From Branchiostoma floridae (taxonomy: Eukaryota > Chordata > Leptocardii > Amphioxiformes > Branchiostomatidae), in NCBI RefSeq assembly GCF_000003815.2, contig NC_049981.1, positions 17,545,062 to 17,607,061 on the forward strand: 62,000 bases of DNA, written 5' to 3'. Made by a program: the position numbers and the translations under genes. Shown here piece after piece: positions 51,553 through 62,000 of the stretch. Each line of letters begins with the position of its first letter. The first letter of the stretch is position 1. Under the pieces are notes generated by a model. That model searched no databases and was not told where the DNA came from. It was given only the letters and a program-made list of their open reading frames with translations.

Positions 51553-52540
51553 AACATATCACGATATTTGAGTGTACGGGAAATGCAAAATATCAAATCT
51601 CAGCCTGATACAACATGCTTTTGATACTGAATACTTTGCGCCTTGTTCGATTCGCTTGTCTTGGGCCCGATTGAGCGACTCCCTTATAAGGGACATGGCG
51701 GTCAGTGTATGTTCTTGTAAGTTGTAGACTGTAATACCTTTACAAGACAAGATAACAAGAATCTTTAACAACTCTTGCCACTTATAAATGTTGAGAAACA
51801 GCTAAACATCCTGAAAGTTTGGTCTGTGCGGATCGGCAGACAGTATGGGCGAGGCCTACAGAATGTGTTTGTCCAGTCTTAAGGGTCATTCCATTGGTGA
51901 GATGTCATCATCCCGACTGTCTACCACCCTTGGAGGAGGGGGTTAAAGAACATGGAGGGGGTCTCCTAAACTCTCCACATCTACTCCGCATGCAGAGGTT
52001 AGACTTCGGCTGGTTCTGACGGCTTTTTATACGGGCATTTTATTCTAATCCTGTCATGTTTTCTTTTCCGTGTCAGTCAGGCAGTTTGCCCGATAAAACA
52101 CCCAAAAAGACGCCAAAACCTGCCGAAGCCTAACCTCTGCTTTGAGAGTAGAGAGAATGGAGCACTTTTGTGGTGCTACATAATCTACGTACTTCCTTTT
52201 CGCGTGGCTTCCTCTTTTATTCTGTACTTCACTATAATCACTGCGACATAAAATTGAAAACAACTGGATAAAGATGGCGGCTTATAAAGGTGAACAAAAG
52301 CGTAGCTCAAAACACAAACATGCGTAATGAAATATGACCCCAGCACCTTACGCAGTGCTGGAAAAGCTGCATACAGTGGTACGAGCCTGGTAACATTTGG
52401 CATACGGCAATCATACGATCACAATATGAGGAAACTCTTGAGATAGTCGTGTATGTCTGGTACAAAACTCTAGCTGTCTCGTTACGGAATTGCTGTCTTA
52501 GATCCTTTTCTGGGATTGGTTGTGTCACAGTCTGGGAACT

Positions 52541-52582
52541 TTTACGACTTCGTACGGAATCGTACGACTGCTTACGACAAAG
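52541..52582. repeat. TACGAC/GTACG micro-repeat upstream of the signal-peptide exon
   Basis: TTTACGACTTCGTACGGAAT is followed by CGTACGACTGCTTACGAC: three TACGAC and two CGTACG words within 42 bp. Confidence 0.6.
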
Positions 52583-52752
52583 AGGGAGCTAAGAGGAGCT
52601 TGACACAGTCTTTCAATGATTGCAAGTGACTCATCGAATTGTTATTCACACGTAGGATTACATTCAATTAATATACTATTTTCCTGAAGGTCGTCAGGTG
52701 ACGTGGGAGAGCAGCTTCATCCGTTGTACCGTCGGTGGACAAACGTGTGAAG

Positions 52753-52806
52753 ATGGTTGGCTGGAGACTGACAGTCGCCGTGCTCAGTGCCCTGACACTG
52801 GTTCAG
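52753..52806 (+). CDS. Signal-peptide exon
   Basis: 18 codons from ATG to a consensus donor (CAG|GTAGGA). The composition is typical of a signal peptide. The upstream 70 bp (TGACGTGGGAGAGCAGCTTC and following) is probably 5' UTR. Confidence 0.65.
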
Positions 52807-55800
52807 GTAGGAGCTTAGGTAGACATGTATTGTTGTAAAACTTTTACTTACTTGTAACTACAGTTAGAGCCTGTTGATTCCATCATATGCCTGGCGTAAG
52901 CGCCCACATCACTATTCGTCACTTTCCTCAAATAGTGTTTTGACTATACTGTAAATTGTATTGAACCTATAAAGTTAAATTTTTAGCAGATTGCAACAAT
53001 GTTCTGCTAATAAGGCCATGTTAATTCTATCACATGGATTGCATCATATGTGTTTTAAAAATGTCCTTATCGTCCAGTTTCTTTGAGAAATAAGGTTAGA
53101 GAGGTATTTCTAGTTTTGGCCTAGGCTCAGCCATTGCAACCAAGACATTGTGGAAAAAACATTATACAAATGCTAACCCCTAGCCAGGTAAAAGGGTAAA
53201 GCAGTCACTCTAGATTGAGATGACGCATGATGCTAAGAAAGCTAAGCGATAGTGAAATGCGATTTCCCTACGGCTCACGTTTTGGCTAAGCACACCAGGT
53301 GACCGCTAGCTACTCTTCTGGATAAGAGTGTTGGGTTCTTTTACGAATATATGTAATGACAAATGATATGTGATGATTGTTGCCTTATTGTGTTTATCTG
53401 AATGCCATGGTTTTCCAAATGTCGCCTTGCTGTGTTCAGGTATTGGCTGCAAAGCTGTTTTTTGCTAAATGAAAGTTGTTATTTCAGCAGTTCGTTTAGT
53501 ATATTTTGAGACAGACGTTCGGCCAATTACAGACAGGCTTGTATATTTTGTATGCTGTGTATAACATTCCGTATACTTTGTTCGACATGCAAGGTATCCA
53601 CAACATGATATAGGATATGGCCTTGGCCTTTACAAAGGGAAATGTGGGCCTCCTACCAAGCACTCGCCATACAACCCACTAATGAAATGCTTCGGTTATG
53701 TCCCGGCTCTTTCTACAGCAGGAAACTTTACACCGTAACCTATTGAGAGCTTTAGTCGTTTAGGGCGCTGTTCCTATCTCAGTGGCCGTTGGACTATCGC
53801 GAAACCGTTGTTGCTGTTCACCTTGTATTGCTGAGTGGGACATTGGTCAGCAAGTTTCCTTGCTGCTCTTGTAGCAGGGTATATTTTTAAAGGAAGAGGT
53901 TGGTAAGTGGTAACCCCTCCCCTTTAACGTGCTCGAGGCACCTCGTCGAACACGGGACTTCCATTTTACGTGTTTTCCGAATGACTTGTGCAGCCCCAAC
54001 CGAGATGCCCTGTCCAAATGCCTTGAGAGAGAGGGAAACATTCTTGATCCACACATTCAGTCAGTAATTTGAGGAGGGTGATCTTTAATGTAAACATATT
54101 GCATGAGTACCCAATTGGATACCTATAAACGTTGCTTTCTTAAGGAGGCACACCCCAGTTTATTCCGGCTTTTCAGTTGAAGATACCCTTCCCGGGATTT
54201 GAACCAGCGTTTCTCAGTTTCCAACTAATTGGAGCCAGGAGCTGAATTGTGCGGCTACCAGTTGAACTACAGGGATATATCTAGACTATCACGCACGAAT
54301 GACCCTATACATTCTTCCCCATCCTCAGACCGGTGCTGCGGATTGCCGACATTCTCTGCTTCCCTTAACCGGCCTCTTGAGCCAACCACGGTGGTCCAAC
54401 CGTGTCCTGGAGTCGCTTTATTTGATTTCATTTACTTACGCTGACCCGTAAACATGGCGGCGTTCCGTGTAGGCACAGGTGTGTCACCTCTACCTGCACG
54501 TTCGTGAAGCATCAGTCTGTGGTCACGTGGATCGCTGTTTCTTGTTAAGGATCAACTTTGAAGACTTTAGACGTCCAAGTGTCTTTCACACAAAGTCGTT
54601 GTTGTTGTTCACCTTGTAGTGCCGAGTGACAAGGTTCCTTGCTGTTTCATTAGCTGAATACATTTTACAAAATTGGTCGCTAGCCCTTCTACTGTAAGGT
54701 GCTTGAGGCATCTACTCAAAAGCGGGACCCCCACTTTACGTCCCTTGTGAAAGAGGCGGATGCAGCCCCAATCGGGTTGACCTTTGCAAAGGCATTAAAA
54801 AAGGATAACTTTTCTTCATTAACAAATGTGAGGAGAGTGACCTTAGATACGCATGAGTACATTTGCTTTCTTAAGGGGGGGCATACCCTCAAGTCTAGCG
54901 ACCGCCTCTTCAGAGGAATAATTTTTCAGGACAGTAACTATGCTTAAGGGTGGTAGGACGTTAACTTGAGTTTCTTCAATCTATTATGAGAAATCTACAC
55001 TCAAACTTACACCCTCGAAACCTTTTCGTTTCTTTTCTTTTCTTTTTGCCTTACACTACCACGGACCCCGGCCGCGGAAGGGCAAGGGTCTGCAACATTA
55101 ATAATATTCCTCTGGGATTGTGTGATTAGGATTTTCGTCTTCTATGTGTTACCCTTAAGCCCCTAATGATAGTTCACAATCTGTAGAATATTAAGGGCAC
55201 TTACATTGTGTTTTCTCGGCACACAAAATGTACGTGTTAAACGGCAGTTAGTGTTGTTTACTCAAGTCTCATATGCCTAACGCCATACAGCATCGGAACC
55301 ATTGAATGGATAATGACACCCGAGGATAACAGTATACATGTTTACACCACCCAATGAATAAAAATACCTATATTTCAGAGTCATATATTAGAGGCGCTAT
55401 GTTCTATACCTGTACTTAGACAAGGCAGGGTCTCGCCCCCTCGCTGTTCTGTTTGGACGGGGGTTACTCAATATTTGGTCTGGGTCCACAGGCTGGCTTC
55501 ACATACCAGAGAGGGCGACCTCATAGAGCAGCACTGGATCAAACATCTCCATTTGGGTTTTTCTCGCACACCCGCTCATCCAAAAATGACGAATTGTTTC
55601 TATGTTTAACGCCAGTAAACCCATTTGTTCTGTTTGTAAATATAGAATGATCATTATAGATTTCACCTAAAAACGTCAACGCGTATAATAAAAACGACAG
55701 TCGTCTCACTGGCTGTACGATTTATGACGGTTATACTGTTTTATTATGAGCTGCCACTATTGTACACGGCAGGCACATACTGTTTTACTGTGAGCTGTCA

Positions 55801-58800
55801 CTATTGTACACGGCAGGCACGTACTTTTTTACTCTGAGCTGCCATTATTGTACATGTACATATTTTGGGGCACTGTCGGGGCCCTTTTAAAAAAGAAAGC
55901 TCGTAGTCAAAATCAGCCCGGGACCCGACGACAAATGGACGCCATATTCTGCGCTATATTCTACGCCGGTAAAAACGCCGGGAGGTGACCATGGCCATGC
56001 CAAGTACTGGACGAAATAATAACACTTTCACAACATTCTTATATGAACTGCACAAATCGGTGTAAAGCAAGGAATGCAGACACATAATACATGGACAGAT
56101 GACATCGCCCTTTAATACTCAAAGTCTCAAACATTTCACAGGATCTTATAAACTAACTATTAGCCTAACCATCACTGTAAAGGTAGCACGTTCATCCTAA
56201 TAGCTGCTGCAGTAATGATAGAATTGCAATGGGTTATCGTGTTACTTTAGTTTAGTGTGCTGATGATTGCCGAGAAATTCCGAACAGACCGTGACCCATG
56301 CTTCGCCTTTTGAGCCAGTAAGTCGAGCTTATCTACATTGCATAAGCTCGTGTTTCTGATTTAGGGAGAAGAGAAGCTGTAAAAGTGAGTGTTTAGTTCA
56401 GCGCCCATTTATGTAAGTAACTAGTATGTAGTGCAATACGACTTCTTTACGGCTAAGATTATTAGATTATTTGACGTGCAAAGGTCTAACCCTTTAGGCT
56501 AATGCCTGATTTCCCCCATACAAAGGCCATCGGCTTAAAGTCACCAATCGAAATGACGAATACAATCCTTTACAACATGTACAAGTCAGTGTCTCACCCT
56601 AGGATCTAACCCTAGTCTACGGAACACGGGAATTGGATCTAAATTTAGATGGCGAAGCATCTAAAGACATTGTCCTATTCAGTACCCCTCTTTTCGTCCA
56701 TGTTTGACCAATCCCTTAAATCCCTTGTAGGTGTTTGCTGTTAAAGACAAATATTTCCCAGGAAATTACGACACATTTCCACTCATATACAGCACGTTGA
56801 CTCTGTCTCTAAAAGCGGAAACCTCGGACCACGTCGCGTGTGTGTTTTTCTTTTCCTATCGTCTGAACTTTGTGGGCGACGTTACCTCATTCTGTAAATG
56901 AAACAGAGTACACTAGTATTTCGGGACAAAACTTTAAGGGAGCCAACAATGATATTTTTGAACGTTTAATGCAATCATTTATCATAGGTGTTTGCCAAAA
57001 CCCGTTTACAAGCTTTTATGAAAAAAAGCGCTTGATGAGCTGTATACAGTGTTCACTTTTTTTACCTTTACCAAGAAGGTTATGTTTTCTGTAGCGTCCG
57101 TGTGTCTGTGTGTCTGTGACACGATACCTCGATAATTCATTCACGGATTGTTTCTTATCATGTTATTAGATGTTGATAGGATCTCAATATGATTAGATTT
57201 TTGGCCCCCGAACGTTTCTATCGTACTGCAGCAGAGAGTCTGGTTTAGACATCTCGTGATGTGTTCAAGCTATGGTCAGGCTTTTTGTACCTTTGATAGA
57301 TAACACTGATCTTCAGTGGTTCCCTAAAGATGAAATAGCTAGTTGGACAAATGGCTGGATGAGATGAAATCCATGATAGCGACATGGACAGCGACAGGGG
57401 CTTGATGTAAGATTGATCACCATTTAATTTGATATAAGTTGTTTTAGGCTCGAACCCCGGTCACTGCTGGTATTTCACAGCGCCCTGTGTTGACTGATGC
57501 CAAACAGATCTGGTGCGATTTTAGGAATGATCATATACAGTGCAGATGTTCACAAATAGGGTGATGTCATCAAACAAAAACGACCCTGCAGCTCCACAGC
57601 AAGCTGCAAGGGGGGTCAAAACCAAAAGCTAGCTCAGTATCTGCCACCAAGAACAATAACATGTCCAGGGCCGAGATTTAAAAACGTAAGTTATGATGTC
57701 CACAAATATGCGGACACACACACAGACAGACACACAGACACACAGACACACAGACAGACCAAAAACTATACCTCCATTTTTTCATGGAGGTAAATATCCG
57801 GAAACACCTACAGGCTAGCAGACATATATACGCATACAGACAAACATGCCAGACACAAACACGTACGTCAAAAGAAATACCTCTATTTTTCATGGAAATA
57901 GCACTTTGTAATAGCACTTTGGTAGGTTTTTAGTTTAAGCACTGCCTGCAACAGTGGGTATTTTGTTTCAGTGGTAACGTTTCTTATGTTACTGTCAGCT
58001 TATAAACATTTTGCAAAGCAGGTTTAAGAACAGGACCTTGCTTGTACAAGGCAGACGGGAAACCGTGGGCGTCTGCTGGTGCTGACAGGGTTTGTTTTAC
58101 CCCAGCTGTTAGACTCTGCTTCTGTGCTGATATTGTACAGTATGACGTGCCATCTAGCCTCGTAACCATAGTACCCTACCTTGGGGAGCTTGCCGCCTTC
58201 ACTGCAGTAACCCGCCCGCCTAGTTTATTAGAGCACGCCGGGGAACTTTTACGGGGTTGGTTACGCGTTCACGAAGAACTTGAACTGAGAACTTGAGTTG
58301 TTTAGAATGATACATTCAACATTTAACACTTTATATTAGACTTGGCCCGGTAATTTATATATTGATTCTCGTCAATAACATTTTCCGTTGTCATGTCTAT
58401 TGCATATAGGTACTGTCCCATTTGGGGTTTGTTAGCAATAAACATCACTAGATTATAGATATCATTTCAGTGCATGGATTGTATGAAGTGAAAGATTAAA
58501 AAAACTTTGGCGTGACTGAAAGCGCACCGATACACCCCCACCCCCCTAACAGGCTTCATCTGGTCTGTTGACTTCTGACGACATGTCTGTTCACCCAAGA
58601 CCCCATAGGTCATGACTTTCTCCGCCCACGAACTTAAAATAGTTCTGTGATCAGTCTTGACCACGTGTGACATAGAATCACACCTGGGGCGGGAAGGTCA
58701 ATATTAGCCAGCAAACACCGGCCTGGTGAGGAAAGTGTTTCGCGTTGGGGGAGGGGGGCGTGGGCTAGACTCAGGGTTTTTCCTTCGCTCTGATTAACAA

Positions 58801-61170
58801 ATATGGATGGCCCTGCAGCTCAACAGCCTCAAGATTGAGTGGCTGCTTCCTATTAGTTCGTGGAACCCAGTTCAATCCTAGGTAGGGCATCTCGGTTGGG
58901 GCTGCACCCGTCTTTCGGAAGGGACGTAAAATGGAGATCCCGTATTCGAGGAGGTGCCTTCAGCACGTTAAAGGGGAATAGTTACGAACAACCTATCCCT
59001 GTAAAAGTATACCTGCCTCTGTAACAGCACATTCCTGCCACATGTACCACGAGGCACTAAAAGGGACTGAACAAACGAAGGAATCAATTGACATATAATT
59101 TAGGCAGTACACTTGGACGATGAGACGATGTTTGTTTAGATGGAAGTGACTTTAATTTCTAACCGGTGACATAATATCGACGTTGCCAAGTTCTGAGACG
59201 GTCAAGGACAAGTTACTTCAAGGACAAGCTGTCAAACTAGACGAGGCGAGGAACGTTTCCCAAAGGACTATCACAGTTTCTGATATGACCCAGAACACCA
59301 CTCACAGCATATGGCAACACTCCAAAAGGCTGTGAAATAGTTCAGACGTTGTAGAAGTTCTTTCTGCATGTTTGTCATTCGAACTGTGTGGCATAATCAG
59401 AAATGTAACAAGCAGACACTTGGGACATTAGTACACGGCAAAACAGTGATCGAGTTGCACAAACAGTGCTGAGACACACACTGATAACGTCATCTTGTGG
59501 ACCATGCATGTTTAGGCTTAGGGCAGCCTTAGGGAATGCTTTTTTCGAGAGGGCGGCCAAAGTTTGCACTTACATTAGAGGTAAAATAGTCGAAGAATAG
59601 AAAAGAAAACATGAAGATGCATTTAATGCGGATTTCACTCGTTTTTTGTGAGCACCAAGTTGGACGATGGAATGGAAGAATTTCTTGTAACAGCAACAAA
59701 AACTTGATCCCTCTGAAACGCTACAATGTACAAGAATTTTTGACGTGTGTATATGACAGATAACAACAATATAGTCGGTGCCATAGATATCCTATCCAGA
59801 TTGCTACCTCCTGTTTTGTGTGAAGCAAAATGTATTGAACATAATACGTTTGGGACCACATGTACCATGTGCCAGACTGTCACCGAAACCTTGACTGTGA
59901 TTGTATGTCTTGGATGTGCATAAAGTATTCGTTGTGAATAAAGAACACGCATTTCTATCCAACAACACCTGCAGTACGTCAGGGAGAGGGGAGAAACCCC
60001 ACCTCCCGTCTCCTGATGGACGCCTGTTTATTTGAATGACAGGGTGTCGATGGAAGAAGTAACGGCAGTCAAACAACAGGACAAGCTGTTACATCTTATT
60101 GCTGACTTTCCCTCCCACCTCACCTTAACAAACATGGAGCCTACCTCAGGAATCTGATACCGGGCACACAAAAGTCGGACAAACAGAGGGCAGAAGTGTT
60201 ACAAGTGTGCACGAATCACTGAGAAAAAAGGAAAATGAACAGGCAGGAAAAGGCTGGAATAAATCACCCTAACTAAAGTCTCATGTTTTGTGTCGATTTT
60301 ATTGCATACCCGGTCAACCGCCTCATGGCACAGCACAACGGTTTTGTTCTGAAGAGCACAAGCTGCATATCCGGACAGATTTATTTCATCCACTCATACC
60401 CGATGGATCCCAACTCTTTTCGTCAAGTGTGTTGGGGTCTTTCACGTGTACCATTTATGGTTAAACGGGGCCTCCATTTAACGTTCCATCCGAGGGATGT
60501 CCCTCGCTAACCTAAGCACTCATTTTCAACTGAGTGAAGCGAAGAAAGTCGTGTAAAATCCAATAGGCACAACATCAACGGGGCATGTCATGAGATTCGA
60601 ACGCATGGCCTCCAGGGTTCCTCAGCCTGCTTGTCACATGGGCGGGAGGAGACTGTTAGTTGAAGCTGCAGCGTTTGCAGGGAAAACAAGACAAATAGTT
60701 CAGATTCTTCCTTTGTGATTATAGAGTTATGGGTGTATTTGTGATGCAAACCTGACAGCTAGACAGAAATACTTAATATGTATAAAGTTATGCCCTGCTA
60801 AAGTTTTTGCAGACATAGGGTCATTTCTAGTCATAAATGTTATAGAGATAAACAATGTCCTTTAAGAAATAAACTATGCCCTTGGCTCTCTGTTATCTAA
60901 AAGTCTGTTTGTCCGAAGGTGCCTACTTGTATGAGGATGGGCGTAAGAGTAGGGTGACCCGGTGTGCCGGTAGCCGCAATAGACTACAGCTAGCTACTTG
61001 AAAAAGCATTATGCTTAACCTCAATTGAGATAAGTGAAAACATTCCAAATACAATCCTTACATCAAAATAACATTTTTTATTCCTTTGTTCCAGGCACGA
61101 GACTTGGACGATGTGAAGCCTGGATCGGACATCCAGAAGGTCCCAGACTCCAACGCGGCGGAGGAGCGCG
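52753..61170 (+). CDS. Unrecognised secreted protein, two 5' coding exons, 3' incomplete
   Basis: Exon 1 (52753-52806) reads MVGWRLTVAVLSALTLVQ before GTAGGA; the ATG has a purine-rich context (GTGAAGATGG). Exon 2 (61095-61170), after TTTGTTCCAG, reads ARDLDDVKPGSDIQKVPDSN, then AAEER and one base, before GTACGT. Joined in phase 0 they give a classic signal peptide (Arg5, hydrophobic core, likely cut near Ala19) and a short acidic, hydrophilic segment that ends in phase 1, as is common before extracellular domains. The intron is 8.3 kb. I do not recognise the family; later exons lie beyond the window. Confidence 0.6.
53808..54278 (-). mobile_element. Family A SINE, interrupted
   Basis: Tail and body at 53808-54015 (TTCACCTTGTATTGCTGAGT; CAGCCCCAACCGAGATGCCC) and head at 54190-54278 (GGGATTTGAACCAGCG; CGGCTACCAGTTGAACTACA), separated by about 170 bp of unrelated sequence. 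Confidence 0.75.
54597..54800 (-). mobile_element. Family A SINE, head missing
   Basis: Plus-strand TTCACCTTGTAGTGCCGAGT, GGTGCTTGAGGCATCTACTC and CAGCCCCAATCGGGTTGACC. The tRNA-like head is not present. Confidence 0.7.
55734..55862. repeat. 44-bp tandem repeat, three units
   Basis: Units at 55734, 55778 and 55822: TACTGTTTTA..GAGCTGCCACTATTGTACAC..GGCAGGCAC, the third partly diverged. Confidence 0.95.
55990..56860. other. Intronic stretch without supported features
   Basis: No gene, RNA or clear repeat seen; part of the 8.3-kb intron of the secreted-protein gene. Confidence 0.5.
57062..57285. repeat. Interspersed repeat family G, copy 2
   Basis: TTACCTTTACCAAGAAGGTT, ATGATTAGATTTTTGGCCCC and GTTCAAGCTATGGTCAGG; same order and spacing as 33263-33530. 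Confidence 0.7.
57690..57905. repeat. Repeat family H with (ACACAGAC)n
   Basis: TCCACAAATATGCGGACACA, a CACAGA-type microsatellite, then CCAAAAACTATACCTCCATT, with a second partial unit (57800-57905). A shorter copy lies at 61484-61550. Confidence 0.75.
58806..59062 (+). mobile_element. tRNA-derived SINE, family A, near full length
   Basis: Head GGCCCTGCAGCTCAACAGCC, B-box-like CCCAGTTCAATCC, body GGTTGGGGCTGCACCCGTCT and tail ACCACGAGGCACTAAAAGGG. The best sense-strand reference for the family. Confidence 0.88.
60345..60640 (-). mobile_element. tRNA-derived SINE, family B
   Basis: Plus-strand AGCTGCATATCCGGACAGAT, CCAACTCTTTTCGTCAAGTG, CATTTAACGTTCCATCCGAG and GTCATGAGATTCGAACGC. The B box is intact. 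Confidence 0.82.
61095..61170 (+). CDS. Second coding exon of the secreted-protein gene
   Basis: Acceptor CTTTGTTCCAG, donor GTACGT. It encodes ARDLDDVKPGSDIQKVPDSN and AAEER, strongly charged. It ends in phase 1. Confidence 0.55.
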
Positions 61171-61483
61171 GTACGTATGTCAGGACTCGAACGCCGAGGC
61201 TAATTCCGTCTTTGGAAATGGCCGTTGCCAGTCTTTACATAATTACATAAGGCCCCGTATCTTTAAGTGTATCAGCACACTCTGTCCAGAACGGTAATGT
61301 TTCGTGGCGTACTTGATGAAAAAGATAAGGTGTTTTATAGGCTTTTTGTCTGAGACAAATGATACAAAATTAGGAAGTTCTGCAGCTGCAGTACCAAAAT
61401 CAACCCTGACCTTTGTCTTTTCAACACGTGCTTACATACCAAATATTATCACAATCTAAAGTAATGCTGACCACGAATATCCG

Positions 61484-61550
61484 GAAACAGGCACACAGAC
61501 AAATAGGCACACCCAAAAACTATACCACCATTTTTATGGAGCTAGAAACA
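61484..61550. repeat. Repeat family H fragment
   Basis: ATATCCGGAAACAGGCACAC and CAAAAACTATACCACCATTT match 57690-57905. Confidence 0.65.
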
Positions 61551-62000
61551 CAGCATAGAAGCTTTTTTTATATAGACGTGAGGTGTATCATGGTGGAAAT
61601 CGCTCAACTCGCTAGCCAGACTACTTGGAATGTCGGTTCAAGTTCGCCCGTGAAGGAAAACTGTAATACTAGTATTTGACCCCAAGTCACGAGTGAAGCT
61701 CGCGTCATGTCTCAGTGAAGGTTCTACATACCGTGTTGTTCAAATGAAGACAGGAAATGGTTTAGAGAGTGAAGGCTAGTCTTATGATTTGTTTGTTCTC
61801 TCCTTATACCGTATGTAGTAGATATGTCGTCAATTTTCGATCGTTAATTTGAAAAATGGAACAGTCTAGAGAGTCTATTAGTAACATTTCGCTAGGGGTT
61901 TGGACTTCATCTTCGCATTGAAGCTGCATTGACAAAACCCCTCAGACCCCTTTCTCCAAGTGAACCCACCGTCAAAACATAAAAATGCAAATATTTTGAT

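Noticed and set aside
58042-58296. 84-codon plus-strand frame with an opposite-strand frame
   Set aside because: No recognisable family and no splice sites; most likely part of an intronic repeat.

Overview
The window reads as nuclear DNA of an invertebrate chordate, most likely amphioxus (Branchiostoma). Small exons with GT/AG introns encode proteins that align to vertebrate families (LRRC75A/B and the homeobox gene Drgx). The space between them is long, AT-leaning and full of tRNA-derived SINEs, short inverted-repeat DNA elements and microsatellites. Three runs of exactly 100 N mark scaffold gaps. The species call is inference; family names come from recalled protein sequences, not from a search.

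Layout. (1) About 364-4988, plus strand: six coding exons of an LRRC75A/B-like leucine-rich-repeat protein, with every exon phase compatible; its 5' end lies before the window or was not found. Two non-autonomous DNA transposons sit in its introns: one with TA flanks and TCGCGA-rich ends, one hAT-like with an 8-bp target duplication. (2) 7278-23172, minus strand, tail-to-tail with gene 1: Drgx, a paired-like homeobox gene. Four coding exons are visible: the 5' part of the homeobox, homeodomain residues 13-46, residues 47-60 plus a charged linker, and a terminal exon carrying the OAR motif. Reading phase shows that at least one exon between 7567 and 14406 is missing from this reconstruction, and exon 1 was not located. 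(3) About 23.2-50.9 kb: no confident host gene. The stretch holds repeats, a decayed reverse-transcriptase fragment (27697-28050) and a series of non-repetitive islands with TAAT/GATTA-type motifs, which could be the Drgx regulatory landscape. (4) From about 50.9 kb, plus strand: a possible promoter and 5' exon with a CCAAT box, then a signal-peptide exon (52753-52806) and, 8.3 kb on, a second coding exon (61095-61170) of an unrecognised secreted protein that runs off the window.

The genes do not form an operon or an obvious pathway. No CRISPR array, rRNA, independent tRNA gene or virus was found. The most useful results are the Drgx OAR exon, the phase-checked LRRC75 model, the new secreted-protein start, several well-bounded short transposon families and the island-rich gene desert.
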